Below are positions 33,812 to 42,994 of a DNA stretch of 64,000 bases, piece by piece. The stretch is from Gemmatimonadota bacterium (GTDB taxonomy: Bacteria > Gemmatimonadota > Gemmatimonadetes > Longimicrobiales > Gaopeijiaceae), in assembly GCA_022822325.1 (NCBI GenBank), contig JAJEBW010000027.1, positions 1 to 64,000 of the forward strand, read 5' to 3'. Each line of letters opens with the position of its first letter. Position 1 is the first letter of the stretch. A model generated the notes under the pieces. It saw only the letters and a list, made by a program, of their open reading frames with translations, was not told where the DNA came from and ran no database searches. A program made the position numbers and the translations under genes.

Positions 33812-35032
33812 ATGAAATCCGACTCATCGGCCCTGCGAGGGAGTCTCGCGCGGCAGCTCGGCGAACTGTCCGGCGACGCGCCCCGGATCCTTGTGGTGCG
33901 GCTCTCGGCCCGCGGCGATATCGTCTTCGCCTCTCCGCTGGCCGGTGCGCTGCGGCGGCGCTTCCCCAACGCCTACCTCGCGTGGGCGGCGGAATCGCAC
34001 ACGGCCGATCTGATTCGCCACAATCCCTGCCTGGACGAGGTGATCGAGTGGGATCGCGGACGCTGGAAGGAACTCCTGCGGCGAGGCGCCTGGGCCACCC
34101 TGGTCCTTGAGGCAACCGAGTTCGCCGAGTCGTTGCGGGCCCGCCGCTTCGATGTCGCGATCGATGTGCAGGGACTGCTGCGGAGCGGCGTAGTGACCTG
34201 GCTGACCGGCGCACCGCTTCGGATCGGGTTGGGTTCCCGGGAAGGATCGGAATGGCTGATGACGTCGGTTGTCGCGCGGGAAGGCGACGATCGGCGCTTC
34301 GCCTCGGAGTACCTCCACCTGGCCGGGGTCCTGGGTCTGGCAAACGGATCGGTCCAAGGTGGATCCCCGCCTGAAGATTTTCGTCCTCTGATCCCCCGCT
34401 CGCCCGGTGAGTCCGAGCGCGCCCGCCGGATGCTCGCAGAGGCCGGAGTGCGGGGTCCCTTCGTCGCGCTGTGCCCCTTTACGACCCGGCTCTACAAGCA
34501 CTGGTTCGAGGACCGCTGGGCCGCACTGATCGACCGGATTCCCGCGGAAACGGGCATGCACGTCGCGCTGCTGGGCGGACCGGGGGACCGCGCGGCCGCG
34601 GATGGAATCGTCGGGGCGGCGACCCCGGCGCTCGCCAACCTGACCGGACACACCACTCTGGGCGAAGCGGCCGCCATCGTTTCGCGCTGTGCCGCGCTGG
34701 TCGGCGTCGACACCGGACTGAGTCATATGGCCCACGCCTTCGGCCGCCCCTCCGTCCTCCTCTTCGGCTCGAATACGCCCTACCTGGATCCGCCCAGCGC
34801 CGACGCCCGCATCCTGCACTCGGGTCGCGATTGCTCTCCCTGCCGCGGCAAGCTGGTGTGCGGCGGACGGGTCGACTGCATGCGCGACCTGACGGTGGAC
34901 CAGGTATTCGCCGCGCTGGCGGGGGTGCTCGGGGAAGCGGCCGCGCGCGCCCACGAGGATTCCCTTTCCTCACGACGCTGCGGACGCAACTCTCACTCAG
35001 CCGCGCGCGCCCACGAGGATTCCCGGCCATGA
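33812..35032 (+). CDS. glycosyltransferase family 9 (heptosyltransferase-type)
   Basis: 406 residues. GT9 marks: RILVVRLSARGDIVFASPLAGALRRRFP, IDVQGLLRSGVVTWLTGAPLRIG, LCPFTTRLYKHW (sugar-nucleotide site), VALLGGPGDRA, LTGHTTLGEAAAIV, VGVDTGLSHMAHAFGRPSVLLFG. GT9 enzymes add heptoses to the LPS inner core from ADP-heptose, fitting the adjacent waaA. A CxxC..C..C cluster (DCSPCRGKLVCGGRVDC) precedes the end, as in many GT9. The last 30 codons carry a 25-base direct repeat giving AARAHEDS twice, so the C-terminus is longer than usual. Stop overlaps the next start (ATGA). Confidence 0.9.
   Translation: MKSDSSALRGSLARQLGELSGDAPRILVVRLSARGDIVFASPLAGALRRRFPNAYLAWAAESHTADLIRHNPCLDEVIEWDRGRWKELLRRGAWATLVLEATEFAESLRARRFDVAIDVQGLLRSGVVTWLTGAPLRIGLGSREGSEWLMTSVVAREGDDRRFASEYLHLAGVLGLANGSVQGGSPPEDFRPLIPRSPGESERARRMLAEAGVRGPFVALCPFTTRLYKHWFEDRWAALIDRIPAETGMHVALLGGPGDRAAADGIVGAATPALANLTGHTTLGEAAAIVSRCAALVGVDTGLSHMAHAFGRPSVLLFGSNTPYLDPPSADARILHSGRDCSPCRGKLVCGGRVDCMRDLTVDQVFAALAGVLGEAAARAHEDSLSSRRCGRNSHSAARAHEDSRP
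34940..35024 (+). repeat. 25-base direct repeat at the GT9/GT4 junction
   Basis: Identical 25-base units at 34940-34964 and 35000-35024, exactly 60 bases apart. Both are read in the same frame (ARAHEDS), and the second sits just before the ATG of the next gene. Suggests a segment duplication that lengthened the GT9 C-terminus while keeping the overlap with the downstream gene. Confidence 0.8.
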
Positions 35033-36132
35033 GCGTTGTCCATGTCGAGACCGGACGCCATCTCTACGGCGGCGCGCTGCAGGTGCTCTACCTGGCCCAG
35101 GGCCTGGAGGAACGCGGCGTGCGATCGGTCCTCATGGCGCCGCGCGGTTCCGAGATCGCCGCCGCCGCCCGGCAACGCTGGCTGCGCGTGGAGGAGTTTC
35201 CCTTCCGGGGCGAAGCCGATCCGACCGCACTTGCCCGGATGGCCTGGCGCTTCAGCCGCCGGGACGTCGAGATCGTCCATCTGCACTCGAGGCGCGGCGC
35301 CGACACCCTGGGCGGATTGGCCGGCACGGTGGCGCGGGCGCCACTGATCCTTACCCGGCGCGTGGACAACCCCGAGGCCGCATGGGCCGTTCCCGCCAAG
35401 TACGCCCTCTACCGGCGCGTCATCGCCATCTCCGGCGCGATTCGCGATGTGTTGATCGGCCAAGGGGTTGCCCCGGAGCGCATTTCCCTTGTCCATTCCG
35501 CGGTCGATGCCGCCGGGTGGCTGGACCCATGCAGCCGCACCGAGCTCCATCGTGAATTCGAGCTGCCGTCCGGGGGCGCCGCCGGGGCCATGGTCGCGCA
35601 GTTCGTGCCGCGCAAAGGGCACTGGGTGCTGATTCACGCGTTGGCCATTCTGAAGAGCCGGGGATGCAAGGCGGCGGTCGTCCTCTTTGGGCGGGGACCG
35701 ATGCGCGAGACGGTCGCCGCGCAGGCGCGGTCGCTCGGGGTGGAGGAGATGATTCGGTTTGCGGGATATCGCACCGATCTGCACAGGTGGCTGGGCGCCT
35801 TCGACTTCTGCGTTCACCCGGCGCTGATGGAGGGGCTGGGCGTGGCCGCGCTGCAGGCGGGCGCCGCAGGACTTCCGGTGGTGGGCGCGCGGGCGGGGGG
35901 CATTCCGGAGGTGGTCGCCGATGGAGAAACCGGGATTCTGACGCCGCCCGAGGACGCGGGTGCGCTGGCCACCGCGATGGCCCAACTGATCAACGATCCG
36001 GGAGCCGCGCGGAAGATGGGGAAGCGTGCCCGCGATCGGATCGAGTCGCGCTTCTCGGTGGACTCGATGGTGGAGGGGAACCTGGCGGTCTACCGCGAGG
36101 TGGTGCGCGCCCGAAAGGCGGTCGCCGGATGA
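35029..36132 (+). CDS. glycosyltransferase family 4
   Basis: 367 residues of GT-B fold: HVETGRHLYGGALQVLYLAQGLEERG at the N-terminus, HLHSRRGADTLGGL, RRVIAISGAIRDVLIGQGV, the linker-region VAQFVPRKGHWVLIHAL, GRGPMRETVAAQA, FAGYRTDLHRWLGAFDFCVHPALMEGLGVAALQAGAAGLPVVGARAGG with the EX7E-type nucleotide-sugar motif, then the C-terminal helix. Donor and acceptor cannot be told. ATG overlaps the upstream stop (ATGA), so it belongs to the same LPS-core unit. Confidence 0.9.
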   Translation: MSVVHVETGRHLYGGALQVLYLAQGLEERGVRSVLMAPRGSEIAAAARQRWLRVEEFPFRGEADPTALARMAWRFSRRDVEIVHLHSRRGADTLGGLAGTVARAPLILTRRVDNPEAAWAVPAKYALYRRVIAISGAIRDVLIGQGVAPERISLVHSAVDAAGWLDPCSRTELHREFELPSGGAAGAMVAQFVPRKGHWVLIHALAILKSRGCKAAVVLFGRGPMRETVAAQARSLGVEEMIRFAGYRTDLHRWLGAFDFCVHPALMEGLGVAALQAGAAGLPVVGARAGGIPEVVADGETGILTPPEDAGALATAMAQLINDPGAARKMGKRARDRIESRFSVDSMVEGNLAVYREVVRARKAVAG

Positions 36133-36262
36133 ACCGGGGTCGCGAGGGCCGGATGCGGAGGATGGGTTTGCCGCGCGTTCGCCCTTTTTCGCGCCTTCAC
36201 CCCTTTTCCTGCGGAGACGCCGATCCTCGCGCGAACGCCATCGCCGCCAGACCTCGCGCACC

Positions 36263-37123
36263 GTGACCGTCGGCGTCGTTCTCAGCACCTATCAGTCGCC
36301 TCGCTGGCTGGAAAAGTCGCTGTGGGGATACCTGCACCAGTCGCACCGCAACTTCCGGATCGTGATTGCCGACGACGGATCGACCGCCGAGACCGCCGCG
36401 GTCATTCGCCGCTACGCCGCCGAGGGGCTGTCGCTTCGCCGGGTGTGGCACGTGGACCGCGGGTTCCGCAAGTCCCGGATCCTGAATCGCGCAATTCTCG
36501 CCGCCGAGGCCGACTACCTGATCTTCTCGGACGGAGACTGCATTCCGCACCGGGACTTCGTGGCCGTTCACATCGCATTGGCCGCTCCGGGCCGTTTTCT
36601 CTCGGGTGGTTATGTCAAGTTGCCGATGGAGGCCAGCCGCGCCATCGCCCGCGCCGATGTGGCGACCGGTCGCGCCTTCGCGGTTCCCTGGCTGCGGTCG
36701 CAGGGCGCGCGCAACCTTCGTCGAATGGCCAAGCTGGCCGTGCCGGGGTGGGCCCGCGCCGCCGCCGATCTCCTGACCACGACCCGCGCAAGCTGGAATG
36801 GCCACAACGCCTCCGGGTGGCGCAGCGACCTGGTCGCCGCCAACGGCTTCGACGAGCGGATGGGGTACGGCGGCCAGGACCGCGAACTCGGCGAACGCCT
36901 CGAGAACGCGGGAATTCGCGGGAAGTGCATTCGCTACCGCGCATTGTGCGTGCATCTGGACCACGCGCGCGGCTACTCGGAACTGCGCTCGATCCGCAGA
37001 AACCGGTCGATTCGGCGCCACACGCGCGCCGGGCGAGTCACGCGGACCCCCCATGGCATCTCCTCCCTCTCCCCTCTTGACGCGCCCGCACCGGAGCGGC
37101 CGGATAGATTGACCAACCAGTAG
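36263..37123 (+). CDS. glycosyltransferase family 2 with galactosyltransferase-like C-terminal domain
   Basis: About 286 residues from GTG 36263. N-terminal GT-A domain: VGVVLSTYQSPRWLEKSLWGYLHQ, ADDGSTAETAAVI, DRGFRKSRILNRAI, YLIFSDGDCIPHRDFV with the DxD-type metal site. C-terminal Glyco_transf_7C-like region: GHNASGWRSDLVAANGFDERMGYGGQDRELGERLENAGI. Probably completes the core or capsule oligosaccharide with the GT9 and GT4 upstream. The frame is open further upstream (from 36026) but that part is Arg-rich and unlike the family, so the GTG was chosen; no strong ribosome site is visible. 36133-36262 shows nothing else. Confidence 0.85.
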   Translation: MTVGVVLSTYQSPRWLEKSLWGYLHQSHRNFRIVIADDGSTAETAAVIRRYAAEGLSLRRVWHVDRGFRKSRILNRAILAAEADYLIFSDGDCIPHRDFVAVHIALAAPGRFLSGGYVKLPMEASRAIARADVATGRAFAVPWLRSQGARNLRRMAKLAVPGWARAAADLLTTTRASWNGHNASGWRSDLVAANGFDERMGYGGQDRELGERLENAGIRGKCIRYRALCVHLDHARGYSELRSIRRNRSIRRHTRAGRVTRTPHGISSLSPLDAPAPERPDRLTNQ

Positions 37124-37183
37124 ATTCGGGTATGTCGGAACCGGACCGAATCGCACCCTGTGAAGACCGCAAGGACACCCATC

Positions 37184-39784
37184 ATGACCCGACGCATCCT
37201 CCCCGCCGCGCCCCTTCTCGCCGCCCTTCTCGCGCCCGTCGCGCTCCTCGCCCAACGCGGCCCCGGCGCCACCCCGCCACTCCCGACGATCGAAGACGCC
37301 ACCGCCTCGATGGACCGGATGGACGGCTTCCTCCCCGTCCATTGGGATGACGACGCCGGCCGACTCTGGCTCGAGATCGACCGCTGGGACACCGATCTCC
37401 TGCACGCTTCGGGGATCGGCGCCGGCCTGGGATCCAACGACATCGGGATCGACCGGGGCCAGCTCGCGGGTTCGCGGGTGGTGCGCTTTCACCGCGTCGG
37501 GCCGCGCATCCTGATGGTTCAGCCGAACTACCGCTTTCGCGCCGGCAGCGAAAACCCCGCCGAACGCAAGGCGGTGGAAGACGCATTCGCGCCATCGACT
37601 CTCTGGGGATTCGAGGCCGCCGCGGCAACGGGATCGCGCGTACTGATCGACTTCACGCCCTTCCTGCTCCAGGACATCGCCGGATTCGCGAACCGCATGC
37701 GCCCGGGCAGCTACCGGCTGGATCCGACCCGCAGCACCGTCTATCTGCCGATGACGATGAACTTCCCCGAAAACACCGAGATGGAGGCTTCGCTGACCTT
37801 CGTGCGACAGGACGGCGGAGGCGGAGGCGGCTTCGGCGGCGGGGGCGGGGCATTCGAAGGGGTCGGCAATGTGGCGGCATCGGGCGCGGCAGCCACCATC
37901 CGAATGCACCATTCCTTCATTCAACTGCCCGAACTGGGGGAATACACGCCTCGCATGCATGATCCGCGTTCCGGGTACGGCGCAATGTCCTTCCAGGACT
38001 ATTCGGTCCCCCTTGACGCCCCCATGACGCAGCGCTTCATCCGCCGCCACCGCCTCGAGAAGCGGGATCCGGGCGCCGCAATGAGCGAACCGGTCGAACC
38101 GATCGTCTACTACCTCGACCCGGGCACCCCCGAACCGGTCCGGTCCGCGCTCCTGGATGGGGCAAGGTGGTGGAACCAGGCCTTCGAGGCCGCGGGCTTC
38201 ATCGACGCTTTCCGCGTGGAGATCCGCCCCGAGGATGTGAGCAGCCACGATGTGCGCTACAACGTCATCAACTGGGTGCACCGCTCCACGCGCGGCTGGA
38301 GCACCGGCGGGTCGATCACCGATCCGCGCACCGGCGAAATCCTCAAGGGGAATGTGACGCTGGGATCGCTGCGGGTCCGCCAGGACTATCTGATCGCCGA
38401 GGGTCTGCTGGCCCCCTACGAAAATGGCGACGAGGCGGTCCCCGAGATCGAGGAATGGGCGCTGGCGCGGATTCGGCAGCTCTCCGCGCACGAGGTCGGG
38501 CACACCCTGGGGCTGGGCCACAACTACTACGACAGCGATGCCGGGCGCATCTCGGTGATGGACTATCCGCACCCGCTGATCACCCACGACGACGCCGACT
38601 TCGACTTCTCCGAGGTCTACGATGTGGACATCGGCGAGTGGGACGAGGTCGCGATTCGCTACGGCTACACGCACTTCCCGCCGGGAACCGACGAGGCCGC
38701 GGAGCTGGACCGGATTCTGGACGAGGCCTGGGAGGAAGATGTGCGCTACTTCAGCAACCAGGACGTCGCCGTGCATGCGCGAACGGATCAATGGTCGAAC
38801 GGAACCGACGCCGGAGCCGAACTCGACCGGATGCTCGATCTGCGGCGCGTCTCGCTGGACCGCTTCGGCGAACGCGCGATCCGCACGGGCAGGCCCCTGG
38901 CGCAGATGGAAGAGGTGCTCGTGCCGCTCTACCTGCATCATCGCTACCAGGTGACCGCCGCCGCATCGGTGCTGGGCGGACTGCACTACAGCTACGCCAT
39001 GCGCGGCGACGGCCTCGACCCCCGCCGCCCCGCCTCCGCCGCCGAACAGGGACGCGCGCTGAACGCTCTGGTCCGTTCGCTGCAACCGTCGGAGCTCGCC
39101 CTCCCCTCCCCCGTCCTCGAACGGCTGCCGCCCCGTCCCTCCGGCTACGGCCGCACCCGGGAACTCTTCCCCCGCTATACCGGCGGCGCCTTCGACGTGA
39201 TCTCTCCCGCGGTCGTCGCGGCGGGGCATGTGGTCGGCGATGTCCTCAATCCGGCGCGCGCGGCCCGGCTGGTGGAGCAGGCGGCCCTCGACCCCTCGCT
39301 GCCCGATCTTCGCGAGGTCGTCGGCGCGCTCCTCGCGGTGGCCGAACCGAATGGCAGCGATTCCCGCTACGAGGCCGAGCTCAGGCGCGCGATCACGCGT
39401 GTGGTTGCGGAAGGGGTGATGGGACTCGCGGACGGCGCCCCGATGCCGCAGGTGCGCGCGGTGGCCGAACAGCAACTGGCCGGACTGGAGGAACGTGCCG
39501 AAGCGCTGGCCGGAACCGACGACGACCAGGGTGCCCACTTTGCGCTGCTGGCGGCGGATATCGCCCGCTTCCGGGCCCGCCCCCACGAAGGCTGGTCGCC
39601 CACCGTCACGCCGAATCCGCCTCCGGGGGCCCCGATCGGTTCTCCGGCGCGCGACTGGATCGGTGGAGCGCTCCTGGCGGAGGACCGCGATGGCCCGGCG
39701 CGCGCAGGCGGCTTCACCGGTGCGCTTTCGCCCTGGCTGGACGGCCCGCTTCCCTTCTGTTCCCACGGCAAGGGAGGAGGATAG
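37184..39784 (+). CDS. secreted zinc metalloprotease (DUF5117/DUF4953 type)
   Basis: 866 residues with a signal peptide (RILPAAPLLAALLAPVALLAQ). An N-terminal DUF5117/5118-like half (GFLPVHWDDDAGRLWLEI, YRFRAGSENPAERKAVEDAF) is followed by the metzincin catalytic domain: Zn site HEVGHTLGLGHN and Met-turn SVMDYPHP. A Gly-rich loop (about residues 208-222) interrupts the first half. The C-terminal part (TGGAFDVISPAVVAAGHVVGDVL) is typical of this family, abundant in bacteria with many TonB receptors. Likely extracellular or periplasmic peptide breakdown. ATG 37184 has AAGGA 8 bases upstream. Confidence 0.9.
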   Translation: MTRRILPAAPLLAALLAPVALLAQRGPGATPPLPTIEDATASMDRMDGFLPVHWDDDAGRLWLEIDRWDTDLLHASGIGAGLGSNDIGIDRGQLAGSRVVRFHRVGPRILMVQPNYRFRAGSENPAERKAVEDAFAPSTLWGFEAAAATGSRVLIDFTPFLLQDIAGFANRMRPGSYRLDPTRSTVYLPMTMNFPENTEMEASLTFVRQDGGGGGGFGGGGGAFEGVGNVAASGAAATIRMHHSFIQLPELGEYTPRMHDPRSGYGAMSFQDYSVPLDAPMTQRFIRRHRLEKRDPGAAMSEPVEPIVYYLDPGTPEPVRSALLDGARWWNQAFEAAGFIDAFRVEIRPEDVSSHDVRYNVINWVHRSTRGWSTGGSITDPRTGEILKGNVTLGSLRVRQDYLIAEGLLAPYENGDEAVPEIEEWALARIRQLSAHEVGHTLGLGHNYYDSDAGRISVMDYPHPLITHDDADFDFSEVYDVDIGEWDEVAIRYGYTHFPPGTDEAAELDRILDEAWEEDVRYFSNQDVAVHARTDQWSNGTDAGAELDRMLDLRRVSLDRFGERAIRTGRPLAQMEEVLVPLYLHHRYQVTAAASVLGGLHYSYAMRGDGLDPRRPASAAEQGRALNALVRSLQPSELALPSPVLERLPPRPSGYGRTRELFPRYTGGAFDVISPAVVAAGHVVGDVLNPARAARLVEQAALDPSLPDLREVVGALLAVAEPNGSDSRYEAELRRAITRVVAEGVMGLADGAPMPQVRAVAEQQLAGLEERAEALAGTDDDQGAHFALLAADIARFRARPHEGWSPTVTPNPPPGAPIGSPARDWIGGALLAEDRDGPARAGGFTGALSPWLDGPLPFCSHGKGGG

Positions 39785-39819
39785 CCCGCACTTCCTGGGG
39801 GACAGCCGCCCGGACAGGG

Positions 39820-40863
39820 CTACCCAAAGCGGTCGATCACATTCACGCCCAGAACGGCGTAGTCGTCCATTCCCCGAAGGATCTTCACCCCCTCCTCCAG
39901 GGTAACGGTGCGGGTCACCAGACTGGCGAGATCCACCGCGCCGGAGGCGGCCATCCGCAGCATCCGGTCATATTCCCACGCCTGCAGGCCATGGCTTCCC
40001 AGCAGCTCCAGCTCCCACCCGATCACCCGCTCCCAGGGGACTCCCGCGCGGCGATGTTCGCCGGTCATGAGGCCGATCTGCACATGACGTCCGCGACGCC
40101 GCAAGGAGGACACCGAGTTGAAACAGGTCTCGCCATGACCGAGCGCGTCCAGGGAAACGTGCACGCCCCCGCCGGTGATCTCGCGAATCGCCTCCGGCAC
40201 GCTCCCCGACCGCCGCGCATTCACCGTCCACCCCGCCCCCGCCCTCCGCCCCAGCTTCAGCGCCTCGTCGCGGATATCCACCGCCACGACATTGGCCCCC
40301 AGCGCCCGCGCGATCATGATCGCCGCCAACCCCACCCCGCCGCATCCGTGCACGGCCACCCAGTCCCCCGCCGTCACCCGTCCCTGCGCCTGCACCGCCC
40401 GGAAGGAGGTCGCGAACCGGCAACCCAGGCTCGCGGCGGTCACGAAGTCCATCTCCTCGGGGAGTGGGGCCAGCGTCAGATCCGCGCGCCGCAACGCCAC
40501 CCGTTCGGCAAATCCACCCCAACCATGGAAACCCGGCTGGAACTGGCGCGGGCAGACCTGCTGGTCCCCGGCCAGGCAGCGCCGGCAACGTCCGCACCCG
40601 GCAATGAAGGGCACCGAAACCCGGTCGCCCCGGCGCCACCGCCGCACACCCCGCCCGACCTCCTCGACCACGCCGGCGATCTCGTGACCGGGCACATGCG
40701 GCAGGACAATGTCGGGATCATGACCCACCCAGCCGTGCCAGTCGCTGCGGCAGATGCCGTTGGCCTCGACGCGAAGCACCACTCCGTCGGGCGCGGGCTC
40801 CGGATCCGGCACCGACTCGATCTCGATCGGCCCCCGGTAGGCTCTGTAGATGGCTGCTCTCAC
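39820..40863 (-). CDS. zinc-dependent medium-chain alcohol dehydrogenase
   Basis: 347 residues, MDR superfamily, NAD(P)-dependent oxidation of an alcohol. Catalytic Zn ligands: the Cys in NGICRSDWHGW and the His-Glu in VPGHEIAGVVEEVG. Structural Zn: four cysteines in CGRCRRCLAGDQQVC. Nucleotide site: VHGCGGVGLAAIMIARALGANVVAVDI. Substrate unknown. GTG 40863 chosen because GGGAGGGAA lies just upstream; the frame continues to 41016 but without family similarity. Convergent with the metalloprotease and divergent from the HU gene. Confidence 0.9.
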   Translation of the reverse strand: MRAAIYRAYRGPIEIESVPDPEPAPDGVVLRVEANGICRSDWHGWVGHDPDIVLPHVPGHEIAGVVEEVGRGVRRWRRGDRVSVPFIAGCGRCRRCLAGDQQVCPRQFQPGFHGWGGFAERVALRRADLTLAPLPEEMDFVTAASLGCRFATSFRAVQAQGRVTAGDWVAVHGCGGVGLAAIMIARALGANVVAVDIRDEALKLGRRAGAGWTVNARRSGSVPEAIREITGGGVHVSLDALGHGETCFNSVSSLRRRGRHVQIGLMTGEHRRAGVPWERVIGWELELLGSHGLQAWEYDRMLRMAASGAVDLASLVTRTVTLEEGVKILRGMDDYAVLGVNVIDRFG

Positions 40864-41008
40864 TTCGATTCCCTCCCTGGCGTTTCCGGTGGGCGAAGGC
40901 AGTCCCTGGACGCGACGCCGGTTTCCGACAGCCGCGATCCGGGTCCTGCCCGGGGGATACCTGGGCCGCGGCCCACCCCTCCCGCTGTTCCGGGTTCCCG
41001 CGGGCCGA

Positions 41009-41019
41009 TGTATCATACA
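41009..41019. promoter_or_regulatory. palindrome in the divergent ADH/HU promoter gap
   Basis: TGTATCATACA, a perfect 5-base inverted repeat around one central base, is the only AT-rich stretch in 40864-41103. It could be a -10 region for either gene or an operator; no further support. Confidence 0.3.
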
Positions 41020-41103
41020 CCGTCTCCAACTTCAACGGGCGATCCGCGCATCGCCGAATGATCCAACGCCCGCACCACGGGAGAACCAACGGAGAGAACC
41101 GGA

Positions 41104-41388
41104 ATGAACAAGACCGAACTGACACGGGAGCTGGCCCAACGCGCCGGCATCACTCAACTCGCCGCGGCAGATGTCGTGGACCACATCTTCAACCCCGATT
41201 TCGGGATCATCGCCGACGAGCTCCACGACGGCGGCAAGGTCACCATCGGCGGATTCGGGATTTACGAAACCCGCCAGCGCGCCGCGAGAACGGGACGCAA
41301 TCCGCGCACCGGCGAGGCCATCGAGATTCCGGCCAAGCGGTTCCCGGCCTTCCGCGCGGCGAGGAACCTCAAGGACCGGCTCGAGTAG
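41104..41388 (+). CDS. HU/IHF-family DNA-binding protein
   Basis: 94 residues of nucleoid protein. Family marks: MNKTELTRELAQRAGITQLAA, the beta-arm region GGKVTIGGFGIYETRQRAARTGRNPRTGEAIEIPA with the conserved RNP, and KRFPAFRAARNLKDRL at the end. Bends and compacts DNA as a dimer. GGAGAG lies about 9 bases upstream of the ATG. DNA-binding arm residues are intact. An unusual PDFGII segment sits in the middle of the second helix region. Confidence 0.93.
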   Translation: MNKTELTRELAQRAGITQLAAADVVDHIFNPDFGIIADELHDGGKVTIGGFGIYETRQRAARTGRNPRTGEAIEIPAKRFPAFRAARNLKDRLE

Positions 41389-41421
41389 CGAAGAGGCGCG
41401 GGCGGCGGCCGGAGGCGCGAA

Positions 41422-41682
41422 GTGGGAGAGGTCGTTCCGGCGATCATCGGCGAGGTGGTGATTCTCGTCCTCGTCGTGGCGGTGGTCTGGGCGGTTCTGC
41501 GCGAGTTCGTGCGGGCCGCGATCCGGATTGTGGTGGTGGTCGCGATCCTGACCACGATCGCCATCTGGCTCGGCCTCCTCGACCGCACCCTCGTCATGGA
41601 CGGTCTCGTGGCCGTGGGCGAATGGGTGATGAGTCTCTTCGCGCCGGTACGCGACTGGTTCGGGTCCGCGACGGGCGCGTGA
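41422..41682 (+). CDS. small membrane protein with two or three helices
   Basis: 86 residues, mostly hydrophobic: IIGEVVILVLVVAVVWAVL and AIRIVVVVAILTTIAIWLGLL are clear membrane helices, with a weaker amphipathic C-terminus. No family recognised. GTG 41422 has GGAGG six bases upstream. Its stop overlaps the GTG start of the next small lipoprotein gene (GTGA), so both probably act in the envelope. Confidence 0.7.
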   Translation: MGEVVPAIIGEVVILVLVVAVVWAVLREFVRAAIRIVVVVAILTTIAIWLGLLDRTLVMDGLVAVGEWVMSLFAPVRDWFGSATGA

Positions 41683-42137
41683 GGGCGGTCGTCGCGGTCC
41701 TCCTGGCCGGAGCCGCCGCCGCTTGCGCCTCGGCCCCCCATTCGGATTCCTCCTCCGCGCCGGCTCCCGATTTCGATCCCTCGGGGCGCTATGCCGTCAC
41801 CATGTCCTCGGCCACGATGGTGTCGGAGGGCGGGATGGAGATATCCCTGCTGCGCGGCGGGCATGGAGGCACCCTTGCCGTCGGCGGCACCCGGGCGATC
41901 ATCGTCGCGGTCGAGGCGGACGCCGACCAGATGACGGTGGAAGCGGTGGCGGAGGGCGGCAGACTCATCCTTCGGCTTGCGCGCGATGGCGAGACCTTTT
42001 CGGGAAACTGGGTCCTGGGCAGCCAGCGCGGCACGGTGGCGGCGCGGCGACTGCCCGGGTCCCCCAATCGAGGCTACCCCTCCCCTTCCACCGGAAGATC
42101 GTCGCGCCCGCCCCACTCCGCCCACGAGCCATCGTAG
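41679..42137 (+). CDS. small lipoprotein, unknown function
   Basis: 152 residues. MRAVVAVLLAGAAAAC is a lipoprotein signal with lipobox cysteine at residue 16. The mature part is a short beta-rich domain (GRYAVTMSSATMVSEGGMEISLL, GGTLAVGGTRAIIVAVEADADQMTVEAV, GETFSGNWVLGSQRGTVAARRL) that looks like a small barrel or lipocalin-like fold. The last 20 codons overlap the convergent sulfurtransferase gene and may be less conserved. Coupled to the preceding membrane protein. Confidence 0.65.
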   Translation: MRAVVAVLLAGAAAACASAPHSDSSSAPAPDFDPSGRYAVTMSSATMVSEGGMEISLLRGGHGGTLAVGGTRAIIVAVEADADQMTVEAVAEGGRLILRLARDGETFSGNWVLGSQRGTVAARRLPGSPNRGYPSPSTGRSSRPPHSAHEPS

Positions 42138-42994
42138 ATCGCCACATCGCCGTAGCCGTCGCGCGCCATGAGCCAGGCGAAGGCGCAGGCGCTGGTCCCC
42201 GAACCGCAGCTCCCGATCAGCTTCCGCGCCGGATCGACCCCCGACTCCGCCAGAATCCGCCGGAACGCCGCCGCATCGACCGCCAGACCGGTTGCAGGTT
42301 CGACCAGCTCCGGATACGGCACATTGCGGCTGCCGGGGATATGGCCGCGCCGCAGCCCCGCCCGAGGTTCCGGATCGCGCCCCGCGAAGCGACCGGGCGG
42401 CCGCATGTCCACGATCTGAAGGTCGTCGCGTCCGATCGCCGCGCGCACTTCGTCGAGGCCGCGGACAAGGCGGGGGCGGGGGCGCGGGTGGAAGGAAGGG
42501 CTCCCCTCCGGGCGAGGATCGGCTTCCTCAACCGCGGCGGGGCCGGGGCCGCACCCCTCCGGCGCACCGCCCTCGACCGGGTGACCGGCGGCGATCCACT
42601 GTCCCAGACCGCCGTCCAGAACCGCCACGCCGTCGTGCCCGAAGTAGCGGAAGTTCCACCACACCCGCGCCGCGCTGAGGTTGACCCCCGAGGCGTCATA
42701 GACCACCACGGACGAGCCATCGGACACCCCGACCGCCTCGGCGCAACGTCGGAAGTGCTCCGGTGCGGCGACCGTGTGCGGCAGCTCCGCGCCGGGGTCG
42801 CTGCAGGCGTCGACGTCGAAGAAGCGCGCGCCGGGAATGCGCCGTTCCACGAACTCGGCGGCCGGATCGCGCCCCGATCCCGGCAGGTACCAGGAGCCGT
42901 CCAGGACGACGAGACCGCTCCGGTGGAGACGGGCGGCGAGCCAAGCCGCGCTGACGGCGGGGCCGGGAAGGGTGGGGGCGGGGGAATGGGGCAT
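42074..42994 (-). CDS. sseA: two-domain rhodanese-type sulfurtransferase
   Basis: 306 residues with tandem rhodanese domains. The first (LVVLDGSWYLPGSGRDPAAEF, RIPGARFFDVDACSD, VVVYDASGVNLSAARVWW, GGLGQWIAAGHPV) lacks the catalytic cysteine, as is usual. The second has IVDMRPPGRFAGRDPEPRAGLRRGHIPGSRNVPY and the active-site loop SCGSGTSACAFAW. CGSG followed by T/V-type residues indicates 3-mercaptopyruvate sulfurtransferase rather than thiosulfate specificity. A Pro/Gly-rich linker joins the domains. ATG 42994; convergent overlap with the lipoprotein gene at the 3' end. Confidence 0.9.
   Translation of the reverse strand: MPHSPAPTLPGPAVSAAWLAARLHRSGLVVLDGSWYLPGSGRDPAAEFVERRIPGARFFDVDACSDPGAELPHTVAAPEHFRRCAEAVGVSDGSSVVVYDASGVNLSAARVWWNFRYFGHDGVAVLDGGLGQWIAAGHPVEGGAPEGCGPGPAAVEEADPRPEGSPSFHPRPRPRLVRGLDEVRAAIGRDDLQIVDMRPPGRFAGRDPEPRAGLRRGHIPGSRNVPYPELVEPATGLAVDAAAFRRILAESGVDPARKLIGSCGSGTSACAFAWLMARDGYGDVAIYDGSWAEWGGRDDLPVEGEG

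Noticed and set aside
36133..36262. Small gene between GT4 and GT2
   Set aside because: The frame is Arg/Pro-rich with no ribosome site; probably untranslated leader of GT2.
36197..39766. Long minus-strand open frame opposite the metalloprotease and GT2 genes
   Set aside because: Compositionally biased mirror of well-supported plus-strand genes.
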